Origin: Streptomyces sp. WMMB 322 | GTDB taxonomy: Bacteria > Actinomycetota > Actinomycetes > Streptomycetales > Streptomycetaceae | Direction of reading: 5' to 3' | DNA length: 64,000 bases | Assembly: GCF_900090145.1 (NCBI RefSeq) | Contig: NZ_FMHI01000002.1 | Location: 1-64,000 of the forward strand | Shown here: positions 54,151-61,754 of the stretch, one piece after another | How positions within the stretch are numbered: position 1 is the stretch's first letter | Layout of the letters: every line of letters begins with the position of its first letter | Position numbers and translations under genes: made by a program | Notes under the pieces: generated by a model | Databases searched by the model: none | What the model saw: the letters and a program-made list of their open reading frames with translations, nothing else | Told to the model about the DNA's origin: nothing

Positions 54151-54894
54151 ATGTGTGTGGCGCGCTACCAGCAAGTCGCCGATTCGATCCGCGGGCAGAT
54201 CGCCGACGGAACACTGAGCGCCGGGGACAGACTGCCGACGGAGCCGGAGCTCGTCGACGAGTACGCAGTGAGCAGACTGACCGTCCGTCACGCCCTCGAC
54301 GTCCTCCAGGCCGAAGGGCTCGTGGAGAAGTTCCACGGCCGAGGCACCTTCGTCCGCCGGCCGCCGCAGCGAGTGGCGTACGTCAGCGCATGCAGCGATG
54401 GTCTCCCGCAGCCGCAAGCGGAGAACGTCGAGATCGAGACGTACGTCAGGCCGGGCTCGGTTCTCGCCGAGGCGCCGCTGACGGCCCTGATGCAGGTGGA
54501 GCGGGGGACCGAACTCGCGGAGTACCTGTACTTCAGCCGGAGAGACAAGCGTCCGTACAGCCTGGCGCGCATTCACGTCCCTCTCGACCTGGCGGAACTT
54601 CTCGACACCCCTACGGCGAGGCTGCCTTGGGGCGCCGAGATCCCCCACGGCTTACAGGCCGCCGGCGTCCGCCTGGCGCACATCACCGAGCGGGTCACCA
54701 CGCGACCGCCGACGCAGGATGAGGCGGACCATCTGAATCTGCCGGCCGGAGCGACCGTGCTGGAGGTCGAGCGGACCTCGGTCGACGATCGCGGCCGGGT
54801 CGTTGAAGGTGCGCAACTCGTGGCCCCGCAGGACCGCATCGAGGTCGTCTTCTCGAAGGCCCTCCCCGGGTCGGAAGGCGGTGATCTGCGGTGA
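54151..54894 (+). CDS. GntR-family regulator (UTRA type)
   Basis: This protein has about 247 residues from ATG 54151 (AAGGG upstream; GTG 54148 is adjacent). It has a GntR winged helix (YQQVADSIRGQIADGTLSAGDRLPTEPELVDEYAVSRLTVRHALDVLQAEGLVEKFHGRGTFV) and a UTRA domain to the end. This is the third such regulator in the element. The next gene, a small Cys-rich protein, overlaps its stop (GTGA), so the two are coupled. Target and ligand unknown. Confidence 0.9.
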   Translation: MCVARYQQVADSIRGQIADGTLSAGDRLPTEPELVDEYAVSRLTVRHALDVLQAEGLVEKFHGRGTFVRRPPQRVAYVSACSDGLPQPQAENVEIETYVRPGSVLAEAPLTALMQVERGTELAEYLYFSRRDKRPYSLARIHVPLDLAELLDTPTARLPWGAEIPHGLQAAGVRLAHITERVTTRPPTQDEADHLNLPAGATVLEVERTSVDDRGRVVEGAQLVAPQDRIEVVFSKALPGSEGGDLR

Positions 54895-55097
54895 TGTTCG
54901 GCAAGCCGTGCTGCCTCTGCGATGAGAAGCAGGGGGAGAAGGTGCTCGTCCAGTGCATCGAGAGTGGTTCGGGGCCCGGTTGGAGCCTCTACGCCTGCCC
55001 CACACCGTGCGCGCAGCAGTACGCGACACGCTCCTACGCCCCGGACTGGCTGCCTGACGAGCTGGCCAAGTTAGGGCTGTGGCCCCCGGAGAGCTGA
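54891..55097 (+). CDS. Small Cys-rich protein, probable zinc binder
   Basis: This protein has about 68 residues from GTG 54891 (or ATG 54894), coupled to the GntR gene. Cysteines are in CCLCDEK near the N-terminus, VQCIE, and ACPTPCAQQ in the middle, consistent with a small zinc-ribbon-like fold. Similar small proteins follow GntR regulators in other streptomycetes, as I recall. It ends 26 bases before a strong bidirectional hairpin. Function unknown. Confidence 0.7.
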   Translation: MMFGKPCCLCDEKQGEKVLVQCIESGSGPGWSLYACPTPCAQQYATRSYAPDWLPDELAKLGLWPPES

Positions 55098-55122
55098 CCG
55101 CGAATGGAATGGATGGAGCGGC

Positions 55123-55153
55123 GGAGCCCTCACGCGAGATGCGTGAGGGCTCC
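55123..55153. terminator. Bidirectional hairpin terminator
   Basis: Perfect 13-base arms GGAGCCCTCACGC and complement with a 5-base loop lie between the convergent small Cys-rich gene and FkbM methyltransferase gene. Confidence 0.85.
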
Positions 55154-55161
55154 GTCGGCGT

Positions 55162-56082
55162 TCAGGCCAGCGATTCGGCGTCGACGCGGGAGAAGACCAG
55201 ATCCATCTCCTCGCTGACGGGCTGGCGCCAACGTCTCGGCGGCAGGGGACGACGGATGGCCGACGGATAGCTCCCCGGGTCGTAGTCGTTGACCAGCCGG
55301 TACGCGTGAAAGCCGGCCTCGGTGAACGACGTGAGCAGCTCCTCTGCCGAGTCCCCCAGTGCGCGCATGCGCTCGGGCGTCACCTCGACCACCACCTCCG
55401 CGTCCTCCCGCAGACGCGCGAAGGCGGGCTTCAGCCCTCGTACGGCGGCTCCTTCGGCCCCTTCGACGTCGATCTTGATCACGCGGGCGCGTTCAATCTC
55501 CTGCTCACTGAGCAGCATGGTCAACGGGTGGGCGTCCACCTCGAATTCGGCCAGTGCCGGGCCGGAGTAGGGGACGGTGCTGGTCGCGCCGGTGTTGCGT
55601 GAGCTCGCCTGGACGAACGTCACGGTCTCGTCCTTGTCGGAGACCGCGGCATTGACCGTACGGAGGTTCCGGCAGCGGTTCATCTGGGCTTGCTGCACAA
55701 GCTGGCGATGGAACGTCGACGAGGCCTCGATGGCGACGACCGTCCCTTCCGGACCGACCAGAGACGAGCCGAGCACGCTGAAGTAGCCGACGTTGGCGCC
55801 CACATCCACAAAGACGTCCCCCGGCTTCAGCCGCTGCTTGAGCCAGTGGGTGAGGTGCGGTTCCCAGACGCCGAAGAGGTACAGGTGCCTCTGGATCAAG
55901 TCCTCGGTGTCGACCAGGAATCGGGCACCGGAGCGTGTCCGGGCAGGTCGCCGTACGGGATGCTCGCGGAGCTGGGGCACCAGGTAGTTCCGCGCGAGTG
56001 CCCTCTTGCCCAGCACTCCGGGCGCGTGGCGGACATAGCCCCGTCCGAGGACATGGAAGAGCCGCCGACCGTCCACGTTCAT
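55162..56082 (-). CDS. FkbM-family methyltransferase
   Basis: This 306-residue protein has a SAM-binding core: VFVDVGANVGYFSVLGSSL (motif I, about 90-108), VVAIEASSTFHRQL (motif II) and IKIDVEGAEGAAVRGL (FkbM motif). These enzymes O-methylate sugars, glycans or polyketides. The N-terminus lacks a signal peptide or membrane helix. Within the element it is cargo, 4.4 kb from the glycosyltransferase; both hint at glycan modification. A terminator hairpin lies at its 3' end. The start at 56082 is preceded by GGGGGAG. Confidence 0.88.
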   Translation of the reverse strand: MNVDGRRLFHVLGRGYVRHAPGVLGKRALARNYLVPQLREHPVRRPARTRSGARFLVDTEDLIQRHLYLFGVWEPHLTHWLKQRLKPGDVFVDVGANVGYFSVLGSSLVGPEGTVVAIEASSTFHRQLVQQAQMNRCRNLRTVNAAVSDKDETVTFVQASSRNTGATSTVPYSGPALAEFEVDAHPLTMLLSEQEIERARVIKIDVEGAEGAAVRGLKPAFARLREDAEVVVEVTPERMRALGDSAEELLTSFTEAGFHAYRLVNDYDPGSYPSAIRRPLPPRRWRQPVSEEMDLVFSRVDAESLA

Positions 56083-56223
56083 CCAGCTCCCCCACCTCGT
56101 CGCAGGTCATCAACGTACCGGCAGGTTCGAGCCGCACTCTTCCGGCCCGCTGGGTCGGCGCGGCATTCACCCCGTACAGTCCTCTGGACATCTGGACGAC
56201 AAGTTCCGTGCCTGGGGGATGAG

Positions 56224-56859
56224 TTGGACACCGGCGAGCAGCTCGTGACGATCAGCGCCGTCTTATTGGGCGCCGTGATGACGCACGTGACGAACTACAT
56301 GCTGGAGCGGAGTCGCAACCGGCACGAGCTGCTGACGCGCTGGGACGACAAGAAGCTCGACGCGTACGAGGGCTACGTCGACCGCGTTCGCGCGGGCATC
56401 TTCCTCGCCGTCCAGCTCTACGAGGACAAAGAAGGCATACGCGAGAGCCACAAGCAGGAGTCGGAGATGCTCGCCGAGATGTACGAGGCGGGCCGGCTGC
56501 GCGGCCGTGCCTTCGAGCGGGTCATGCTGCTCGGCGGTGACGAGGTGGTGGAAGCGGGTCACCGCCTCAACGCGGCGGCGAACAAGGTCGATTGGCAGGC
56601 AACGGGCAGGGAGTCCGGAACGCTGGCCGAGTGGCGCGCAAAGCATCGGGCGGCCTTCGAAGCGATCAATCAGTTCCACGACGCTGCACGGGTGGATCTC
56701 GGCGTGCAGGGCAACGTGACGGGTGAGAGCCACCCGGAGAGGGATCTCCTGCTACCGCCGGCTCAGCGCAGCAGCGACAAGCCGCCCTCAGACGAGCAGG
56801 GGCCCAGCTCAGGCGGCTCGCCCCGGGACGCGTCTGACCCCGGGGCGAGCACTGGGTGA
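56224..56859 (+). CDS. Membrane-anchored coiled protein of unknown function
   Basis: This protein has about 211 residues from TTG 56224, with GGGGGA at good spacing; no ATG or GTG lies in this frame nearby. A single N-terminal membrane helix (LVTISAVLLGAVMTHVTNYML) is followed by a long cytoplasmic, charged helical domain (RSRNRHELLTRWDDKKLDAYEGYVDRVRAG) and a disordered Pro/Ser-rich tail. This topology is typical of small streptomycete proteins of unknown function. It is divergent from the FkbM gene and convergent with the zinc-ribbon gene. Function not known. Confidence 0.7.
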   Translation: MDTGEQLVTISAVLLGAVMTHVTNYMLERSRNRHELLTRWDDKKLDAYEGYVDRVRAGIFLAVQLYEDKEGIRESHKQESEMLAEMYEAGRLRGRAFERVMLLGGDEVVEAGHRLNAAANKVDWQATGRESGTLAEWRAKHRAAFEAINQFHDAARVDLGVQGNVTGESHPERDLLLPPAQRSSDKPPSDEQGPSSGGSPRDASDPGASTG

Positions 56860-56861
56860 GG

Positions 56862-56963
56862 TCACTTCCGGGTCGTGACCCTCTTGCAGCGCGGACAGTG
56901 GAAGAGGCCGTTGCCGAGCTGCTTCGTCTTCGCGCCGCAGCGGCACCGGGGCGGGTCAGGCAT
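56862..56963 (-). CDS. Very small zinc-ribbon protein
   Basis: This 33-residue protein reads MPDPPRCRCGAKTKQLG in its first half and ends with FHCPRCKRVTTRK. It has two CxC/CxxC pairs (CRC and CPRC), enough for a zinc ribbon. GAGGA lies eight bases upstream of ATG 56963, and the frame shows normal third-position bias. It is convergent with, and only two bases from, the gene at 56224. It is far below the usual gene-finder size limit. Zinc-ribbon microproteins of this kind occur in actinomycete accessory regions; function unknown. Confidence 0.6.
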   Translation of the reverse strand: MPDPPRCRCGAKTKQLGNGLFHCPRCKRVTTRK

Positions 56964-57131
56964 CACTCGTTCCTCGGGAGTGCCGGCATGGCCGGAGGCG
57001 AGGCACAGCCGGGGGTTGACCGGGCCAAACCGCCAGGAGCGCCGGCGACATCAACTGCGGATGGGTGGACTTCGCGGCGTCATCCCGTCCCGGGGGTGTG
57101 GACGTCCCCGGGACGGGGGTCTCGTCGGTAC

Positions 57132-57221
57132 TCACGGCGTGGCCCTCCCGCTGTACAGGAGCGGGATGATGACTGCGGCGGTCAGAATCCAGATGCCGAC
57201 CACCATGAGGATCTGCTTCAT
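57132..57221 (-). CDS. Very small single-helix membrane peptide
   Basis: This 29-residue peptide reads MKQILMVVGIWILTAAVII then PLLYSGRATP. One membrane helix spans almost the whole peptide. Its ATG overlaps the stop of the upstream gene (ATGA at 57218-57221), so it is translationally coupled to the 51-residue gene. The coupling and a hydrophobic profile support a real gene, though none of this size is certain. The 168 bases to the zinc-ribbon gene contain nothing obvious. Confidence 0.5.
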   Translation of the reverse strand: MKQILMVVGIWILTAAVIIPLLYSGRATP

Positions 57222-57373
57222 GACGTCCGCACCCCCACCGCGCGCTCCTCCAGCGCCTTGACGTGCTGCGTGAACCGTGCCGCGGCGCCGCAGCGGTCGT
57301 CGTCGGCTGGCACTGCGTCCTCGGACAACTCGCCGTGTACGGCGCAGGGACCGGGTGACCTGTCGCCGCTCAC
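57218..57373 (-). CDS. Small hypothetical protein
   Basis: This protein has about 51 residues from GTG 57373 (VSGDRSPGPCAVHGELS), overlapping the stop of the upstream gene (GTGA). The second half is helical (GAAARFTQHVKALEERAVGV) and could be coiled-coil or HTH-like. It is coupled on both sides in a chain of four minus-strand genes (58121 to 57132). No family is recognised. A longer frame upstream exists but overlaps the neighbour by 50 bases and lacks a better site. Confidence 0.55.
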   Translation of the reverse strand: MSGDRSPGPCAVHGELSEDAVPADDDRCGAAARFTQHVKALEERAVGVRTS

Positions 57374-57714
57374 CGGAGAACCTGCCGAAGTGCGTCCAGT
57401 AACCGCGTCGCCGGCGTGCACCGCTGCGCCGCGGTGCGGGTCCAGTGCGGGCCCGGCGGAGTGGTCACCTTGTCGGCGGGGATGAGGACGTGGTCACCGC
57501 GCAGGTACGAGGTGACGCCGGGCATGTCCAGCCCGTGCCCCTCTCCGGGGTACACGAAGAACCACATGCTTCGGCCGTCGGCCACCACCCCGCCGCAGGC
57601 ACCGCCGAGCTTCTTCATGACCTGCGTGCCGACATTCGTCGAGACTCGTACGGCATCCCAACGGTCGCCGGCCTGGGCGAGGGTGAGACGCATCTGCGCT
57701 GAGGGGATCGTCAC
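57370..57714 (-). CDS. Conserved hypothetical, paralogue of next upstream gene
   Basis: This protein has about 114 residues from GTG 57714, overlapping the upstream stop (GTGA). The pattern WDAVRVSTNVGTQVMKKLGGACGGVVAD then MWFFVYPGEG matches the neighbour's WDAVRLPAYLGDRVLARLGDDCGAVIRD and LYWLIKPG, so the two genes are diverged tandem paralogues. Such pairs accompany small XRE-regulated gene sets in streptomycetes. Function unknown. It is the second gene of the coupled chain. Confidence 0.7.
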   Translation of the reverse strand: MTIPSAQMRLTLAQAGDRWDAVRVSTNVGTQVMKKLGGACGGVVADGRSMWFFVYPGEGHGLDMPGVTSYLRGDHVLIPADKVTTPPGPHWTRTAAQRCTPATRLLDALRQVLR

Positions 57715-58121
57715 TGCGCCACCCCCGCGCGGATAACCGTCCGCACGGCGGCATACAGCGGCCAGGAACTGGTCAGTATCCGGCCGTTGACGATCGGACG
57801 CGCCCAGTACACGACGGCCGAGCGGTCGCAATCCACTGGTGGAACCACGACGCAGCTGCCCTTGCCGAGGATGCGCACCTGCGCCTCGTCCGAGAACGAC
57901 CAGTCGTCAGCGGTTCCGGGCTTGATCAGCCAGTACAGGAGATGGGCGTACGGGTCGCGAATCACCGCGCCGCAGTCGTCGCCGAGTCTGGCCAGCACCC
58001 GGTCACCGAGATAGGCAGGCAGACGTACAGCGTCCCAGTCCACCCCCGCATCCCTCGGCTCCGGACTGGGCCTGGCCGGTAAGGGGGTACGCAGCACGGG
58101 GATTCTGCGCATGGAGAGCAC
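57711..58121 (-). CDS. Conserved hypothetical, first gene of small-gene operon
   Basis: This protein has about 136 residues from GTG 58121, chosen because GAGGAG lies nine bases upstream; ATG 58112 is an alternative. It contains WDAVRLPAYLGDRVLARLGDDCGAVIRDP followed by LYWLIKPGTADDW, paralogous to the next gene. The 94 bases upstream include the inverted pair GAGTGATCA/TTACTCAC near 58146, a possible promoter or operator region for this operon. It runs in the same direction as the XRE/TPR gene at 59454 and lies 95 bases after it. Function unknown. Confidence 0.72.
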   Translation of the reverse strand: MLSMRRIPVLRTPLPARPSPEPRDAGVDWDAVRLPAYLGDRVLARLGDDCGAVIRDPYAHLLYWLIKPGTADDWSFSDEAQVRILGKGSCVVVPPVDCDRSAVVYWARPIVNGRILTSSWPLYAAVRTVIRAGVAQ

Positions 58122-58215
58122 GGAGACACACTCCTCGGTCGCGTGAGTGATCAGTTACTCACTGACGGTAAGAGTGCCTACCGTGGAGCAGGGGCAGGAT
58201 TTCTGCCCCTTGCCA

Positions 58216-59454
58216 TCAGGCCGCCAACACGCCGACCTTTACGGCGAGTTCGGATGCGCGGCGCCGCCGTTCAGGCGCCTTCGCTTCCGTCTCCTCCAGG
58301 ATGATGCGGCGCGCGTAGCCGTTGTACCGGATCGTCTCCGGAGCGTTGGCGTACGCCTTGTCCAGAGTCTCCAGAGCCGTCTCGGGCTTCCCGTCCAGCT
58401 GGTAGGCGCGGGCCTCTTCGATGCGGTGACGAGCCCGGCGCGGTCGGGAAGGGATCGAGCCCGCATCGGCTCGTGTGGCCTGACGCACGCTCTCGTTGCC
58501 GGCATGCAACTCCACGGCGAGCGTGACTGCGTGGGCTCCCATCACCGCCCGGGAGAAGCTGGTGACGGGGTGGTAGTAGTCGGTGGGAAGGCGCGCGGCG
58601 GCTCGGTCGGCCTTGTCCCACCAGCCCCAGGCGCTGCCGGTGTCCCCGCGGCGCGCCGCCGTGTAGCCGGCCGCCATCTCCAACGCTCCCGCGATGGCCC
58701 GCACTTCATCGTCGGCATCCGGCAGTCGGGCCTCAAGCCACCGCAAGGCCTTCATGGTCACCGCGTCCGCGCCGTCGTAATGTCCGGCATCGCGGTGCGC
58801 CTCGGCCGTCAGCCATGCAGCCATGCCCAGCGCGTGGGGGTCCTCCGACTCCTGGGCCGCGACAATGCCGCGCTCCGCCACCCGCCACAGCAGCGCCGAA
58901 TCGGGCTGGTAGGCAAGGAAGAACTGAGCGAGGCAGTACACCTCGGCGAGCGCAGCCTGAGCGGAGCGCCGCTCCGCAGACGTTCGGGCCTGCCGCACTG
59001 CAAGCTGCCCGTCGCGGATCAGATCAGGCAGCAACGTCCCGATGACGTCCCGGTGGTTCGGGGCAGAATGCCGGGCGCTCCATGCGTGGGCGATACGCGC
59101 CTGAAGGTGCGCAGCCTCCGGAGCCGGCCGATCGTCGCCGGCGAGGGGGAAGGCGTCCACGGCCGCCCGCACACCAGACAGGCGCGGATGACCCGGACCG
59201 ACGAACAGGGCCGTAGGCACGCGGGCGTCCCCGGTGAGGTCCGACAGGTCCCGCACTCGCAGCACCTCTGCCATGCGCAGCACCATCGGCAGCGCAGGAA
59301 TGTGAAGGTCCCCGCGCTCCACCTGCTTCAACCACGACGGCGACTTGCCCAACAGCCCCGCGAGCACCGGACGCGTCATGCCGCGACGCGTTCTCAGGAT
59401 GCGCAAGCGCTCCCCGAATGCGATGGGTTCAGGGGTGGTGTCGGGGTGCGACAT
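58216..59454 (-). CDS. XRE-family regulator with TPR-like C-terminal domain
   Basis: This 412-residue protein starts MSHPDTTPEPIAFGERLRIL at ATG 59454 (GAGAGGGG upstream). An XRE HTH covers about residues 10-70 (RLRILRTRRGMTRPVLAGLLGKSPSWLKQVERGDL). The rest is a helical solenoid with TPR-like repeats (AQAALAEVYCLAQFFLAYQPDSALL, AYQLDGKPETALETLDKAYANAP). Such proteins sense peptides or internal state in streptomycetes (BldD-unrelated type). It probably controls the downstream small-gene operon 58121-57132 and sits at the right end of the element, next to the array 3 leader. Confidence 0.85.
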   Translation of the reverse strand: MSHPDTTPEPIAFGERLRILRTRRGMTRPVLAGLLGKSPSWLKQVERGDLHIPALPMVLRMAEVLRVRDLSDLTGDARVPTALFVGPGHPRLSGVRAAVDAFPLAGDDRPAPEAAHLQARIAHAWSARHSAPNHRDVIGTLLPDLIRDGQLAVRQARTSAERRSAQAALAEVYCLAQFFLAYQPDSALLWRVAERGIVAAQESEDPHALGMAAWLTAEAHRDAGHYDGADAVTMKALRWLEARLPDADDEVRAIAGALEMAAGYTAARRGDTGSAWGWWDKADRAAARLPTDYYHPVTSFSRAVMGAHAVTLAVELHAGNESVRQATRADAGSIPSRPRRARHRIEEARAYQLDGKPETALETLDKAYANAPETIRYNGYARRIILEETEAKAPERRRRASELAVKVGVLAA

Positions 59455-59880
59455 GGCTCTGGCCCCTCTCCGGTGTGGCGGCGGCACTCAACAGAGTATG
59501 AGGCAGAGTCAGTTTTGTGTCTCCGGAGTACAACTCGCTGTAGCGTCTTCACGCGTGCTGCATCTCCTTGACTGGACCCCGCCAGCAGGGGATCTCGCCG
59601 ACGTCGCCAGGAACGGACAATGTGAGTGCCTCTCATAACGACGGCGGCCGTTTGGCTCACGGATGGGCTACCGCGCAGTGACAGCAGCCCGGACAACCTA
59701 CGCGCAGCACCCACGCTAGCCAGCGCCAGAATGGAGTGGACGCCCGCAGATGCGGCTGCTCCGACAAAAGGGGACGCGGGCAACGCTCTGACCAGGGCAG
59801 ATACACTACCGACGAGTCGCTGCAGAATCGCACCGTCCGCGTTCCTGCAAAGGCAGCGTGACCTGGCGCTTTACCCTCGG
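59455..59880 (+). promoter_or_regulatory. Region upstream of array 3 and its leader
   Basis: The first 330 bases hold the XRE/TPR gene promoter and no gene. The leader proper spans 59786-59880 (CTCTGACCAGGGCAGATAC onwards) and is closely similar to 38506-38600 in length and sequence; ATACACTACCGACGAG lies 80 bases from the first repeat, and CTTTACCCTCGG abuts it. Confidence 0.8.
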
Positions 59881-61216
59881 GTCGTCATCAGCCCTGGAGG
59901 GCTCGCAACGCGCTTCCGGTCACAGCACGGCCCTACGACTACCGCACGTCGTCATCAGCCCTGGAGGGCTCGCAACACCTGCGGCTGATCTCGTCGGAGA
60001 AGCTCTCCGAAGAGTCGTCATCAGCCCTGGAGGGCTCGCAACGGCCCCTTTGCGGGTGGCTTTCTCGACGCGGGCTACGTCGGGTCGTCATCAGCCCTGG
60101 AGGGCTCGCAACCTGGCCTCGCCCGGTTGGGTGGTGGCTGCTCCTCCTCGTCGTCATCAGCCCTGGAGGGCTCGCAACACGAGCTGCCCGGTCACGAACC
60201 ACAGGTCCGTGATGGTCGTCATCAGCCCTGGAGGGCTCGCAACGCCTTGGTGGGCGGGCCGACGGGCGCGGGCTCCGGTCGTCATCAGCCCTGGAGGGCT
60301 CGCAACCGTGGGTGCGGAGCCAGCAGCAGGGGGCGGCCGGTAGTCGTCATCAGCCCTGGAGGGCTCGCAACAAGCGTTTCTCGCCGCCGTCCGCCGCGCC
60401 AACCGGTCGTCATCAGCCCTGGAGGGCTCGCAACCGTGGGTGCGGAGCCAGCAGCAGGGGGCGGCCGGTAGTCGTCATCAGCCCTGGAGGGCTCGCAACA
60501 AGCGTTTCTCGCCGCCGTCCGCCGCGCCAACCGGTCGTCATCAGCCCTGGAGGGCTCGCAACCGCTCCTTGGCACCCAGACAGATGCGCTCGAACAGCAG
60601 TCGTCATCAGCCCTGGAGGGCTCGCAACGTGGACATCAATGCCAGCCTCCGCAACGCGGACGTCGTCATCAGCCCTGGAGGGCTCGCAACGGCGGCCTGG
60701 AACGGGCCATCTCACACGCCGTGGATCTCGTGTCGTCATCAGCCCTGGAGGGCTCGCAACTGCCCCTCGTCGGCGTCCTACTGCCGGTCATCATCATGTC
60801 GTCATCAGCCCTGGAGGGCTCGCAACTTGTCCGGGTCGGTACGCTCCGTGCGGGCCTGCCGTGTCGTCATCAGCCCTGGAGGGCTCGCAACAGGCAGTCG
60901 TACTGCCCGGCCGGCAGGGTGGTGCGGGTCGTCATCAGCCCTGGAGGGCTCGCAACTGGCTGCAACGCCACATCAAGCGGCTGCCGCACACCGGTCGTCA
61001 TCAGCCCTGGAGGGCTCGCAACACGGGGTGGTGGACCAGGCCAAGAGTGCCGCCCAGGTCGTCATCAGCCCTGGAGGGCTCGCAACCTGTGTGTTCAGGC
61101 GCTGTTCGGGCAGGCCGCCGTCGTCGTCATCAGCCCTGGAGGGCTCGCAACACAGGACGCGCCGCCAGCCGTCGGCGCCGAACACTTGTCGTCATCAGCC
61201 CTGGAGGGCTCGTAGA
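59881..61216 (+). CRISPR. CRISPR array 3: 21 repeats, 20 spacers
   Basis: Repeats of 29 bp (GTCGTCATCAGCCCTGG ... GCTCGCAAC) start at 59881, 59948, 60014, 60084, 60150, 60215, 60278, 60343, 60406, 60471, 60534, 60600, 60662, 60732, 60798, 60863, 60928, 60994, 61058, 61123 and 61188. The last is degenerate (ends GCTCGTAGA). Spacers are 33-41 bp. Two consecutive repeat-spacer pairs are duplicated: 60278-60405 equals 60406-60533. Same repeat as array 1, so the same Cas6 should process both. No cas gene lies nearby; the cas operon is over 21 kb away. Confidence 0.97.
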
Positions 61217-61603
61217 CCCCAGCATCGGGAGCGTGCTGGCCACCTCCCCGCGCCGCGGCCAAGCGCTCCCTCGCTTTGGGCTTTCCTCGGTCTCTTGGAC
61301 CGCCGACCGCTGCCCCCAGCCGGTTACGGCGGTTACGCACAGAAGGCGAGTTCCGCGTGCTCAGCCGAGGCGTCGGTCCTCCCCCGCAGCGCATCCGGTA
61401 GCGCGGGCCACCAGCCTTCTCGTCCAGCGCCGTCGGACGCCACTTTCGGGACGTGCTGCGCCCTGTCTCCGTCTCAGTTTCCGTCTCATTCACCCCCGTA
61501 CACGAGCATCCGCAGCCGTTCATCCGTTGCCGCAGGCACTGGCAAAGACCTGGCCGGACGCTCGCGAACTTCCGCGAACGACACCCTCACCAGCGCGAAC
61601 AGA
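61217..61603. other. Right end of element between array 3 and att
   Basis: 387 bases with no convincing gene. The CGTCTCA direct repeat pair at 61470 and 61482 mirrors the pair next to the left att (28741 and 28753) with the same 12-base spacing. Confidence 0.5.
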
Positions 61604-61704
61604 CCTCGAAAGCGAGTGAGGGGCAACCCTCCGTGGGTTCAAATCCCACCGCTACCGCAGGTCAGAAGGGCCGGACCCCCAGCGGGGGTCCGGCCCTTCG
61701 GCGT
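61604..61704. repeat. attR: second copy of 101-bp tRNA-Ser repeat
   Basis: A perfect copy of 28638-28738: tRNA-Ser from the anticodon loop to the 3' end, plus its terminator hairpin (61666-61698). The 5' half of the tRNA is absent (61603 and upstream do not match), so this is a remnant, not a second tRNA gene. Confidence 0.92.
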
Positions 61705-61754
61705 GGGCGCCCAGGTGGGTGGGCACCCTTCCGCCCTGCGGTCTCCGCAGGGAG

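Larger units (their letters stand above)
28638..61704. mobile_element. AICE-like integrated element carrying type I-B CRISPR-Cas
   Basis: The segment is bounded by the 101-bp att repeats and encodes integrase, excisionase-like HTH, DnaB-N/DUF3987 replication protein, FtsK/TraB translocase, DUF2637 spread-like protein and several GntR regulators, the toolkit of actinomycete integrative and conjugative elements. A complete cas operon and three CRISPR arrays are carried as well. The left flank (upp, tadA, tRNA-Ser) and right flank (SigB/SigF-type sigma factor) are core-type chromosomal genes. The integrase lies internally rather than next to either att, so the present structure may be composite. 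Confidence 0.85.

Noticed and set aside
56857..57485. Plus-strand frame of about 209 residues after 56859
   Set aside because: It has no family pattern and overlaps the minus-strand small genes that have overlaps and ribosome sites.
61604..61704. Second tRNA-Ser gene
   Set aside because: Only the 3' half from the anticodon loop is present; the 5' half and acceptor 5' strand are missing. It is an att remnant.
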